From CAYHZL01 sp964361075 (GTDB taxonomy: Bacteria; Bacteroidota; Ignavibacteria; UBA10030; UBA8401): 13,183 nt of DNA. The translations under genes were made by a program, and so were the position numbers. Where the stretch lies: assembly GCA_964361075.1 (NCBI GenBank), contig CAYHZL010000094.1, positions 1 through 13,183 of the forward strand, written 5' to 3'. A model generated the notes under the pieces. The model made no database searches. It was not told where the DNA came from and saw only the letters and a list, made by a program, of their open reading frames with translations. This document shows, in pieces, positions 1-6,789 of this stretch (its first letter is position 1; each line of letters opens with the position of its first letter).

Positions 1-17
1 GCTGATTGATGGAATTC

Positions 18-39
18 TCCCAAAGGGATGGCTTCGCCA
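18..39. repeat. 22-bp double mini-hairpin repeat, copy A
   Basis: Two adjacent 11-bp palindromes, each a 4-bp stem around a 3-base loop: TCCC-AAA-GGGA (18-28) followed directly by TGGC-TTC-GCCA (29-39). The same architecture recurs at 509-530, 10131-10152 and 10733-10754. This copy is intergenic. It is seen directly in the sequence; its mobility is inferred from the scattered copies. Confidence 0.7.
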
Positions 40-54
40 GAAGAATCTCAAATT

Positions 55-101
55 ACAGATATTGAGATATTTCTCTGTGAATCTGTGGCTTATTTTTTTT
101 T
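55..101 (+). terminator. Terminator-like hairpin with T tract
   Basis: ACAGAT (55-60) pairs with ATCTGT (81-86) and encloses a second small stem, GAGA (64-67) with TCTC (72-75). A run of nine T follows at 93-101. This would end a plus-strand transcript entering from the left of the window. The stem is AT-rich and the T run starts six bases after it, so this is only a candidate. Confidence 0.35.
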
Positions 102-112
102 GTGAGTAGTTA

Positions 113-144
113 CGATTTTTAATTGAAAGTATTTTCAAAAATCG
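113..144. promoter_or_regulatory. Inverted repeat upstream of the miniprotein gene
   Basis: TTGAAA (123-128) pairs with TTTCAA (133-138) around a 4-base loop. The stem continues as CGATTT (113-118) with AAATCG (139-144) after a 4-base bulge on the left arm. It lies about 75 bases before the start of the 50-residue ORF, so it could be an operator or an RNA hairpin in its leader. No protein partner can be named. Confidence 0.3.
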
Positions 145-172
145 CTAATAATTATTACAAAGCTTCCGACTA

Positions 173-202
173 TTAAAGTAGTGGGTGATACTACCCATTT
201 AA
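173..202. promoter_or_regulatory. Operator-like or attenuator-like dyad before the miniprotein
   Basis: The segment is built of nested inverted repeats: outer TTAAA (173-177) with TTTAA (198-202), and inner TGGGT (182-186) with ACCCA (193-197) around GATACT. A competing pairing, GTAGT (178-182) with ACTAC (190-194), uses some of the same bases. The dyad ends four bases before the Shine-Dalgarno sequence of the ORF at 218. That position suits a repressor site or an RNA structure controlling translation. Confidence 0.4.
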
Positions 203-217
203 GTAAAAGGAGGTTTT

Positions 218-370
218 ATGTTATTATTCGTATTGGCATTTATTTTTTTCTATTGCTTGTCTCTGGCGTTTTTGGTCCGCTTTTTCGGTTACATCCATCA
301 AGTGGATGAGGATATGGAAAAAATGATGACGGAAGAAATAACCAGCAATAGCTCGTTAAAACTTTTATAA
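218..370 (+). CDS. Small single-helix membrane protein (50 aa), unknown function
   Basis: I do not recognise this protein. ATG at 218 is preceded by a near-perfect Shine-Dalgarno sequence, AAAGGAGGT at 206-214, only four bases from the start; this is the strongest ribosome binding site in the window. Residues 1-24 are almost entirely hydrophobic and aromatic (Phe-rich, one Tyr-Cys pair), with Arg21 near the inner end, so one membrane helix is expected. Residues 25-50 form a short acidic and polar tail containing VDEDMEKMM. The frame ends at TAA 368-370. It is the only plus-strand gene and has its own dyad-rich leader, so it appears to be an independent, regulated transcription unit converging on the polysaccharide block. 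Its size and shape fit small membrane regulators or toxins, but nothing in it distinguishes these. Confidence 0.6.
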   Translation: MLLFVLAFIFFYCLSLAFLVRFFGYIHQVDEDMEKMMTEEITSNSSLKLL

Positions 371-508
371 GTATGTATACACAATTGCTCTTCTACCCGC
401 GATAGTAATTGAGCTTTGCTTCTTTTGCATTGTTCTGTATTTCGTTTACAATCTACAGCGCAATGATGAGAGAAAAACTTTGTGCCTTTATTATACTGTT
501 TACACTTT

Positions 509-530
509 TCCCGAAGGGATGGCTTCGCTC
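509..530. repeat. 22-bp double mini-hairpin repeat, copy B
   Basis: TCCC-GAA-GGGA (509-519) is followed directly by TGGCTTCGCTC (520-530), whose right arm is slightly decayed compared with copy A at 18-39. It lies in the 241-base space between the miniprotein and the hybrid kinase. I see no other coding signal or clear promoter in that space. Confidence 0.65.
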
Positions 531-594
531 ACCTGCTCTGTCTTCTCCTTAAAAAAATTTCAACAACAAAACAACAAGTTATTCCAAGCATAGC

Positions 595-621
595 TGCAAA
601 GTATATGTAACTCACTTTGCA
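595..621 (-). terminator. Possible weak terminator hairpin at the end of the hybrid kinase gene
   Basis: TGCAAAGT (595-602) pairs perfectly with ACTTTGCA (614-621) around an 11-base loop, spanning the stop codon at 612-614. No T tract follows immediately on the minus strand; the nearest poly-T is near 550. It is therefore a weak termination candidate for the minus-strand run. Confidence 0.25.
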
Positions 622-2945
622 TCCATCACGCGCCGCACAGATCTCATCAGCTCATCAAGTGAAAATGGTTTATCAATAATTTCTTTCACACCCATAGCAA
701 GCATTTCACTACGAGATTTGTGATCAATATTGCCTGTTGCAAAAATAACTTTCACTTTAGGATTGAGTGCGATCAACCTTTGAAAAAGTTCTTCGCCATT
801 TAAATTCGGCATAGACAAATCGCTTACAACAAGCGCAATATCTTTTGCCTTCTCTTCATATTTTTTTAATGCCTCAACACCATCGGATGCAAGAAGCACA
901 TTGTAACCGTACGATTTCAATTCGTACGCATATAATTGACGGTATGATTCTTCATCATCAACAATCATTACCCATTCCGTTCCGCCTTTGATATCTGTTT
1001 CTACTTGCACCGGCGCAATAGTAATTTCTTCGTGCAATGCTATAGGCAAATACATCAAGAATGTCGTTCCTTCATTTTGCGAACTGCGAATATCAATAAA
1101 GCCATGATGATTTTTTACAATTGCATAGACAACTGAAAGACGCAAGCCACTTCCTTTGTTTATCATTTTTGTGCTGAAGAACGGTTCAAAAATTCTTCTC
1201 TTTTCTTGTTCGTTCATCGGATACCCGGTATCGCTCACTGCAATAACAACATATTCTTTCTTGTCGCTGAGAGAAACTTTTTCTTTCAATAAGTTAGGAT
1301 TCGCCGGCGAAGCTTTAATGCTCAGTGTTCCGCCGTTTGGCATTCGATCGCACGCAGTAACTGCGATATTCACAATCGCTTGATGCAATTGATGAAGGTC
1401 GCCCAAAATAACTGCTGTTGTAGTATTGCTATCAACTCCTAATTTGATGGACGGCGGGATTGTATGTTCAAGTATCTTCCGTACATGTTCAAAACTTTTT
1501 GCCAAAGAAATTTGATGAAGCTCTTTATCCTCCGAACGTGCAAAGACCAACAAATCTGAAGCAAGCTCTGAGCCTCGTTTTGCACTGCTCACAATAATAG
1601 TAAAATATTCTCCTGTTTCTTGCGAAGGAGTAATTTTTTTCTGTAACAACTCTGCGGCATTCAAGATCATTCCAACAATGTTGTTAAAATTATTTCCAAT
1701 GCCGACAGCGAACGTACCAAGAGCATCCATCTTTTGTATTTGTTGTGCATCCATTTCCATCCGCTTCCGTTCCGTTACATCTCGGAAAATGCTGAGCAAA
1801 TATTTTCCTGTGCTGCCAATCGTAATAAACGCGTTAGAAATTTCCACCGGCACTTCTTCGCCTGTTGCACGCTTTACTAGTTGTGATGTCGGCATCTTTA
1901 ATGTACCGGCATCAAACTGCTGCGTGTATATCGTATCTGCCTCATCTCCGGATGACGTGTTGAATGACTCTACTAATTTTTGATAAGAAACTTTAACAAG
2001 ATCGCAATATGCAGTGTTCACCATAACAATTCTTCCGTGTCTGTCGGTTAAGCGCATACCGTCAGCCGAATTTTCAAAAATGATACGAAAACGTTCTTCG
2101 CTTTCATGAAGCGAACGCTGGGTTGACCGAAGCAATGTTACGTTTCCCAAAATTTTTATGAGCACGATAAGAAAAATTATTGAGAGCACGCCGCCGCTCA
2201 CAATAACATACGCATACGTACCTGTCCAAAAGTCATAGTCTGATTGCGCCAGTTCAACCGTGAACGCTCCAAGAGATCCGGTGTACGCTCCGCTTTCACG
2301 CAGCGCTGCCGGCGAGAATCCAAATCCCGTTGTAATCAAACGTTCACCGCTCGGAGAAAATAACGCGCCATCGTAGCCCTGCACGGCATGTTGTTCCAAC
2401 GCCATCTTCAAAAGCATTTCCGGTGAAATGACAAGGGCGACAATACCAACAAATTTTTCTTTTTCAAAAACTGCTTTTTCGATGCCGAATAATTTTTCCT
2501 TTTCATTTCTCCACGCCGGAGAAAATAATTCCAGCGGAGATTTTTCCCTCGTAAAAAATTCTTGATCATATTGGGAATTTCCGCTTGCAAACTGCAGCGG
2601 CTTGCCGATGAACATCTGTATTTTCAGCGAATCATTTTTCCACACAACGGCAACAACTTCCGAATGCTCTCGTCTATATTGCTGCGCTTGTTGTTCAAAC
2701 ATTGCAGGTTCTGAAGCCAGCGTTGACGATGTTTCCACAAATTGTTCGTGCGCCTTCATACGGCTTTCAAGAGCGCTAACAACAAGCCGCACATCTTTTT
2801 TCAACAGCTCTGTTTTCGCATTCAGCGACGATTGATAAAAGAAAAAAACCACCGCCATAAATAAACCGACAAAAAGAAGAAACAATGTAATAATGGCTGT
2901 GTTCTTTCCCTTTGAATTTTGTTGTGAAGTATGTTTCGAGTTCAT
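612..2945 (-). CDS. Membrane hybrid sensor: PAS + degenerate histidine kinase + receiver
   Basis: 777 aa. Order of parts: short cytoplasmic start, membrane helix about 17-37, extracytoplasmic sensor about 38-240, helix about 242-264, PAS domain about 282-395, H-box region about 400-470, ATPase domain about 510-636, receiver 657-777. The receiver is intact: acidic D663/D664, phospho-acceptor D709, T737, K759. The kinase is not. Family members read GGIAHDFNN at the H-box, whereas here residues 414-422 read VGIGNNFNN, so Asn418 stands where the phosphorylated His should be. The Mg-binding Asn of the N box is Thr530, the second Gly of DTGxG is Pro576, and the G2 box has Arg602. Autophosphorylation is therefore doubtful. 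The gene follows the GT4 gene by 43 bp, so it may be co-transcribed. Start ATG 2945 has no clear Shine-Dalgarno. Confidence 0.9.
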   Translation of the reverse strand: MNSKHTSQQNSKGKNTAIITLFLLFVGLFMAVVFFFYQSSLNAKTELLKKDVRLVVSALESRMKAHEQFVETSSTLASEPAMFEQQAQQYRREHSEVVAVVWKNDSLKIQMFIGKPLQFASGNSQYDQEFFTREKSPLELFSPAWRNEKEKLFGIEKAVFEKEKFVGIVALVISPEMLLKMALEQHAVQGYDGALFSPSGERLITTGFGFSPAALRESGAYTGSLGAFTVELAQSDYDFWTGTYAYVIVSGGVLSIIFLIVLIKILGNVTLLRSTQRSLHESEERFRIIFENSADGMRLTDRHGRIVMVNTAYCDLVKVSYQKLVESFNTSSGDEADTIYTQQFDAGTLKMPTSQLVKRATGEEVPVEISNAFITIGSTGKYLLSIFRDVTERKRMEMDAQQIQKMDALGTFAVGIGNNFNNIVGMILNAAELLQKKITPSQETGEYFTIIVSSAKRGSELASDLLVFARSEDKELHQISLAKSFEHVRKILEHTIPPSIKLGVDSNTTTAVILGDLHQLHQAIVNIAVTACDRMPNGGTLSIKASPANPNLLKEKVSLSDKKEYVVIAVSDTGYPMNEQEKRRIFEPFFSTKMINKGSGLRLSVVYAIVKNHHGFIDIRSSQNEGTTFLMYLPIALHEEITIAPVQVETDIKGGTEWVMIVDDEESYRQLYAYELKSYGYNVLLASDGVEALKKYEEKAKDIALVVSDLSMPNLNGEELFQRLIALNPKVKVIFATGNIDHKSRSEMLAMGVKEIIDKPFSLDELMRSVRRVMDAK

Positions 2946-2988
2946 AGTAGTTTTAGATTTAAATGCAGTATGTTGTAAAAATTAAGAG

Positions 2989-4218
2989 TTAGGGATAAAA
3001 GCTTATTCTTCCCGGCCAAAACACAGTAAAAAACTGCGAAATCCAACTGCCTCTTTCTCTTCGCGGTAATTGAATAGCCCGAATAACACTATCGGCAAAT
3101 GTATTGAGAGACCAGTTCGCAATAATTTTTTTTGAATGGTCAGCCATTGCTGTAAGTTCAGCAGAAGGAAGCGCGGCAATCGTTTCCATATATTCGGCAA
3201 TTTCAGTACTGTTGCCGTACGTAAATGTGAAGCCATTTTTCTTTTCATCAATCAGCACTTGCGCGCTCCCACATCCTTTACTAACAATAGCAGGAAGCCC
3301 GGAAGCAAGCGCTTCATTCACAACAAGTCCCCACGTTTCAACCTCGCTCGGTAAAATAAATGCGCTTGCCAGTCCATAATAATAACACAATTTTTCACCG
3401 AATTGACTCCCGGCAAAAACAATATCAGGTTGATGGCGCCTCGGCGCCACTTCGAGTTGATATTTTTTTCTTGCATCACCATCTCCAACCAACACAAGTC
3501 CCCACGGTTCCGGGGCGCGAGTTGTATTTCGATAGATGAGATACGCTTTGAGTAACGACTCTATACCTTTGCGGGGAATAAACCGTCCGACAAAAAGAAA
3601 ATATTTTTTAGGAAGAGAAAGTGTTTTTCGTAATTCAGAATCATGATCACGTGCAACTTGAGCATGCCGGCTATAATACTCATTATCGACAACATCAACT
3701 CCAAATACCATTCTCTCTTTCGGAAATCCCATACGCCCAAAATACTGTGCATGTGAAGGGGCGGGAATAAAAGCCGCATCGATATTTTGGTGAATAAATT
3801 TTTTTACCATAGTAATAATTTTCCCGCGCTGGTCTGAAAATTCCCAAGCGTCATCCATCATAATTGAAAATTTATGGTGTAACAACGCATACCGAATCGC
3901 CGCCATTCCCGATGGAAAAGGTGTTGCCGGTGCTATAACAACATCGGGATGTAATTCTACAATAGCACGATAAATAGTAAAAGAAATTACCAAAGGATTT
4001 AATGCACGATATGACTGACCGGAGAATATACATCTATATTCGATTGATGAACTTTCTGCCGATTCCGGAAACGGATATAACGCATCCTTTGATGCAACTT
4101 CAATTGCTGTGAGCCGACAATTAACTTCACGTAACCGATCGCGTAAATGACGAATACGAGCAACATGGTATGGCAAGTAGCGTGACCAAATAATAACAAT
4201 GTGTTTTTCTTCACTCAC
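2989..4218 (-). CDS. GT4-family glycosyltransferase (GT-B fold)
   Basis: 409 aa from a GTG at 4218; the Shine-Dalgarno is poor and no closer ATG is plausible. Retaining GT-B transferases of this family move a sugar from an NDP-sugar to a growing glycan at the cytoplasmic membrane face. Visible marks are the N-terminal HIVIIWSRYLPYHVARI Rossmann start (6-22), the donor-domain opening FLFVGRFIPRKGIESL (207-222), LVLVGDGDARKKY (241-253), and the E-x7-E pair Glu294/Glu302 in SEVETWGLVVNEALASGLP (291-309). The acceptor and sugar cannot be read from sequence. A GC-rich palindrome at 3434-3449 lies in frame within residues 257-262. The gene is 282 bp downstream of the ligase-like gene, with several hairpins between, and 43 bp upstream of the hybrid sensor. 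Confidence 0.9.
   Translation of the reverse strand: MSEEKHIVIIWSRYLPYHVARIRHLRDRLREVNCRLTAIEVASKDALYPFPESAESSSIEYRCIFSGQSYRALNPLVISFTIYRAIVELHPDVVIAPATPFPSGMAAIRYALLHHKFSIMMDDAWEFSDQRGKIITMVKKFIHQNIDAAFIPAPSHAQYFGRMGFPKERMVFGVDVVDNEYYSRHAQVARDHDSELRKTLSLPKKYFLFVGRFIPRKGIESLLKAYLIYRNTTRAPEPWGLVLVGDGDARKKYQLEVAPRRHQPDIVFAGSQFGEKLCYYYGLASAFILPSEVETWGLVVNEALASGLPAIVSKGCGSAQVLIDEKKNGFTFTYGNSTEIAEYMETIAALPSAELTAMADHSKKIIANWSLNTFADSVIRAIQLPRRERGSWISQFFTVFWPGRISFYP
3434..3449. repeat. In-frame GC-rich palindrome inside the GT4 gene
   Basis: TGGCGC-CTCG-GCGCCA is a perfect 6-4-6 dyad in the middle of a coding region. It encodes residues 257-262 (VAPRRH) in the loop between the LVGDG strand and the IVFAG strand, where this family varies in length. 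It could be a small repeat insertion or chance. Confidence 0.35.
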
Positions 4219-4259
4219 GATGGACGCTTTCGGTTTATTTTGATTGTTCGTAACTCCTA

Positions 4260-4319
4260 AGTAACTCGTTGCAACTTCAAATAAATCAAGAGATTAAAAA
4301 TTGAAGATTTCGAGTTACT
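4260..4319. repeat. Imperfect inverted repeat upstream of the GT4 gene
   Basis: AGTAACTCG (4260-4268) and CTTCAA (4275-4280) pair with TTGAAG (4301-4306) and CGAGTTACT (4311-4319). The stem is 15 bp with an internal loop and a 20-base apex. It lies 41-101 bases before the GTG start at 4218 on the minus strand, so it may be a leader structure or a remnant of a small mobile repeat. Confidence 0.45.
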
Positions 4320-4395
4320 CTATTTGAAAAAAATACGCCGCAGGTGCATTGAACGCGCTACTCAGCGTGTTTTTTGTAATTTCATTAATGGACAA

Positions 4396-4468
4396 CGTCT
4401 GACACGTTTTTTGTGTCTGACGTTTTACCTACAAGATGTCAGACGGTTGGGAAACACCGTCAGACATC
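4396..4468. repeat. Two adjacent hairpins built on GTCnGAC
   Basis: Hairpin 1: CGTCTGACAC (4396-4405) with GTGTCTGACG (4413-4422), one central T-T mismatch, 7-base loop rich in T. Hairpin 2: GATGTCAGACGG (4435-4446) with CCGTCAGACATC (4457-4468), one central A-A mismatch, 10-base loop. All four arms contain GTC(T or A)GAC. They lie just after the stop of the ligase-like gene on the minus strand and may slow or end transcription there, although neither has a T tract. Confidence 0.45.
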
Positions 4469-4500
4469 ATTCCAGTGATTCAGTTTCGATGGCTGAGTAG

Positions 4501-5835
4501 TTACGTTTGTTCTTCAAATACATCTTCAGAAGTTTCACGATACGCACGAGAGCGCGTTGTTCTTCGTGGTAACTCGTCTTCCTCATACACTGCTTCACGA
4601 CGTGCAGTTTTATCGGCAGCGTACGCTAATCCTAAAATTGTAAACTGCAAATTTCCGAAATACGCAGCGTACAATACAACATTATCTGTAAACATGATCA
4701 ACATAAATGGTAAAAATGATGACGCACCTGCATAAAAAAGAATCTTCGTTACGCCTTCCGCTTCTCTTGCTTTTTTGTATGTGTGTCTCGTTTGGGCAAA
4801 CAGTGTCAGCGCAAATAATGCCGTAGGAATCGCGCCATAATCATACAAAAATCGCAGCCAGTCATTATGCGGATGCGTTAACTGTCCGCGGGAGTAATTC
4901 GAAATAAATTGTTCCGATGCGTTTGCACCATGTCCCCAATATGGTTTCTTGGCAATCTCTGTAACTAGAATTTCTGCCATGTGTTGTCTTCCGCTTGTCG
5001 CAAACGTTCGACCGCCAATATCTTCAATATCTCCCTCTCCGGTAAAAAACATTTTCTTCTGCACGCGAGGTGTAAAAAAAATAATTAATCCGACAACACA
5101 AACAACTACCAACATTATCACTCTCGTTTGTAATTTCAAGGGTGAGAATGAAAGAGGAAGTGAAAGTCCGGTGATGGCAATGGCAGCACGAGTTAAAGCG
5201 ATAATCGGTACAACTCCGCTCACTATATACCATCCTAAATTTTTAGATCCGCCAAATGAATAGAGCGCAACAAAAAAAGTACTTAGTAGGAGAGAAGTGA
5301 TTGCTTGCGGCGCAAGCCCGGTTGCAGAAGGCAATATTCCGGTTAACAACATTCCCGTTAAAAATAATACGACTCCCAACAGAACAACTGAAAAAATTTT
5401 CATCATCAAAATGAAACTCTGCAAATGTTCATTCGTGATTCGTGAAGTAGAAACTGCCATCCCCACAAAAACTGGGCACAGCAACATGAAGCTGCGCTGC
5501 ATATTTGGAAAATCAGAAATATAGCCAAGCCCTGCAACTGTGAGTATCCACGGCAGCCAAAGGAATAAAGGAAAACTTGTTTTAATGATTCGCAGGGTAA
5601 GAACAATGCCTGAAAAAACAAGTGATAGTAACCATGCAAAACCACCAAGAGAAAAATAAAAAAAAGATTCGCCAGAATATACACAGGCAAGAAATGTTGT
5701 AAGAAAAACCATCCACACCACAGGCGGTAATTTGGCAGACCGTACTAACTCCCCAAATGTTGTCCGAACAGGTTGCTCATCGCTCTCTTCAAAAGCGCTG
5801 CTTTCTTCATCCTGTTCGATAATTTCTTCTTTCAT
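4501..5835 (-). CDS. O-antigen ligase/polymerase-like (Wzy_C/WaaL type) membrane protein
   Basis: 444 aa from ATG 5835. There is a charged acidic N-terminus (1-35), many hydrophobic helices from about 37 to 255, a large loop about 256-330, then further helices to about 408 and a charged C-terminal tail rich in Glu and Arg. The loop carries the family marks: Arg283 in SGRQHMAEIL, then YWGHGANASEQF (299-310) and HPHNDWLRFLYDYG (321-334). Proteins of this type join or polymerise lipid-linked glycan units on the periplasmic side, and sequence alone does not separate ligase from polymerase. An in-frame TTG at 5880 with GAGG seven bases upstream could add 15 residues; both lie inside a palindromic repeat, so I prefer the ATG. 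The gene is 155 bp after DUF4254 on the same strand. Confidence 0.85.
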   Translation of the reverse strand: MKEEIIEQDEESSAFEESDEQPVRTTFGELVRSAKLPPVVWMVFLTTFLACVYSGESFFYFSLGGFAWLLSLVFSGIVLTLRIIKTSFPLFLWLPWILTVAGLGYISDFPNMQRSFMLLCPVFVGMAVSTSRITNEHLQSFILMMKIFSVVLLGVVLFLTGMLLTGILPSATGLAPQAITSLLLSTFFVALYSFGGSKNLGWYIVSGVVPIIALTRAAIAITGLSLPLSFSPLKLQTRVIMLVVVCVVGLIIFFTPRVQKKMFFTGEGDIEDIGGRTFATSGRQHMAEILVTEIAKKPYWGHGANASEQFISNYSRGQLTHPHNDWLRFLYDYGAIPTALFALTLFAQTRHTYKKAREAEGVTKILFYAGASSFLPFMLIMFTDNVVLYAAYFGNLQFTILGLAYAADKTARREAVYEEDELPRRTTRSRAYRETSEDVFEEQT

Positions 5836-5870
5836 ATAATTAGTTCTAACTGAAAAAGTAATTTTCAAGA

Positions 5871-5951
5871 AACCCTTCAAGGGTTTTCCTCGACAAAATG
5901 TAAATATTTTTAATCTTTTAAGTCTTTCAATCAGTAAACCCTTGAAGGGTT
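5871..5951. repeat. Pair of AACCCTTnAAGGGTT palindromes
   Basis: AACCCTT-C-AAGGGTT (5871-5885) and AACCCTT-G-AAGGGTT (5937-5951) are 7-1-7 palindromes 51 bases apart, filling much of the gap between DUF4254 and the ligase-like gene. A related unit, AAACCTT-C-AAGGTTT, with a similar right flank occurs at 13144-13158. The sequence after the first palindrome reads GAGG on the minus strand and can act as a ribosome binding site for TTG 5880. Confidence 0.65.
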
Positions 5952-5990
5952 GTTCGTTTCGCTGAGTTTTTCAGCGAGAATTAATTACGA

Positions 5991-6626
5991 TTATTTTTGC
6001 GAAGCGTTCATATAGAGCTGCGGATTCATGGTCGGGTCGTTATACATTTTGAATTGCCGGTATATCTTCATTTTCAATTTTTCTTCGTTAAGATCACGGA
6101 ACATCAGCATCAGCGCTTTTTGTAAATCGCTGCGTTGTAATTGCAATGTCTGTAAACGTTGTTCACATTTTATTATATGCTCTTGCTCTACATCGGTGCG
6201 TTCTGTTTGCTTCTGCATGTGAAAAATTTTAAGAGACAAAATTGAAAGTCTATCAAACACACTGCCGGGTGTTTCGGTGCGAATCGGCAAGTCGGCATTC
6301 AATAAATGTCCATAATGATTTATTAGGAGCCATTCATCTACTTGTTCAATTCTATCATTCCGTTGTTGATTGTATTTATCAATATTGCGTTTTACCGATA
6401 CGATCACCGACTCTGCAACATCCGTCCGCCGCGCAATATCTTCCTGATTCCACAAGAGATAATTAAACCGATGTAATTCATAAATGATGTTAAGCAGAGG
6501 TTCCGAATCAGCCAGAGACTGATGAGCCTCCGGCTCAAAAGAATTTTGCTCTTTATTTTTATTCCATAAAAGAATCCATGGTGTGTAAGAATTAAAAATA
6601 GTTTCTAAAAGTGTAGTGCTGACCAT
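5991..6626 (-). CDS. DUF4254 family protein
   Basis: 211 aa. The family is recognised from its conserved blocks: YLLWNQEDIARR (56-67), NIDKYNQQRNDRIEQVDEW (81-99), TETPGSVFDRLSILSLKIFHM (117-137) and KIYRQFKMYNDPTMNPQLY (187-205). The protein is soluble and largely helical with no signal peptide. Its biochemical role is not established; members are typically found next to glycosyltransferases in envelope polysaccharide regions, which matches this setting. ATG 6626 has no good Shine-Dalgarno. Without the MITE inserted at 6647-6785, this start would lie only about 16-20 bases from the stop of the GT2 gene, so the two were probably translated as neighbours in one operon. A perfect 6-3-6 palindrome, TGAGCC-TCC-GGCTCA (6523-6537), lies in frame within residues 31-35 in the poorly conserved N-terminal part. 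Confidence 0.88.
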   Translation of the reverse strand: MVSTTLLETIFNSYTPWILLWNKNKEQNSFEPEAHQSLADSEPLLNIIYELHRFNYLLWNQEDIARRTDVAESVIVSVKRNIDKYNQQRNDRIEQVDEWLLINHYGHLLNADLPIRTETPGSVFDRLSILSLKIFHMQKQTERTDVEQEHIIKCEQRLQTLQLQRSDLQKALMLMFRDLNEEKLKMKIYRQFKMYNDPTMNPQLYMNASQK

Positions 6627-6642
6627 AATGCCGAGTAGTAAG

Positions 6643-6789
6643 TTTAGGGCAGTTCTAAAAATTAGTAAATCAATGTCATTCTGAGCGAAGCGAAGAATCC
6701 ATTGTTTAATTTTGAACTGAAAAGCTGGATTCTTCGTCGCTTCGCTCCTCAGAATGACTAGTCTATAGGATTTTTAGAACTGCCCTTTA
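6643..6789. mobile_element. MITE-like element (139 bp) with TTTA target duplication
   Basis: The element runs 6647-6785. Its terminal inverted repeats are perfect: GGGCAGTTCTAAAAAT at 6647-6662 and its complement at 6770-6785. TTTA flanks both sides (6643-6646 and 6786-6789), consistent with a 4-bp target duplication. Inside is a second imperfect dyad, a GTCATTCTGAG...AAGAATCCA arm at 6675-6701 and its complement at 6726-6758. No ORF. The right-hand TTTA contains the stop codon of the GT2 gene (TAA on the minus strand), so insertion spared that reading frame. The short ends resemble IS termini, so mobilisation in trans by a related transposase is likely but inferred. Confidence 0.75.

Noticed and set aside
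5836..5880. TTG 5880 as the main start of the ligase-like gene
   Set aside because: It has a good GAGG, but both lie inside a dispersed palindromic repeat; the ATG at 5835 is the simpler choice. Kept as a finding, not as the annotation.
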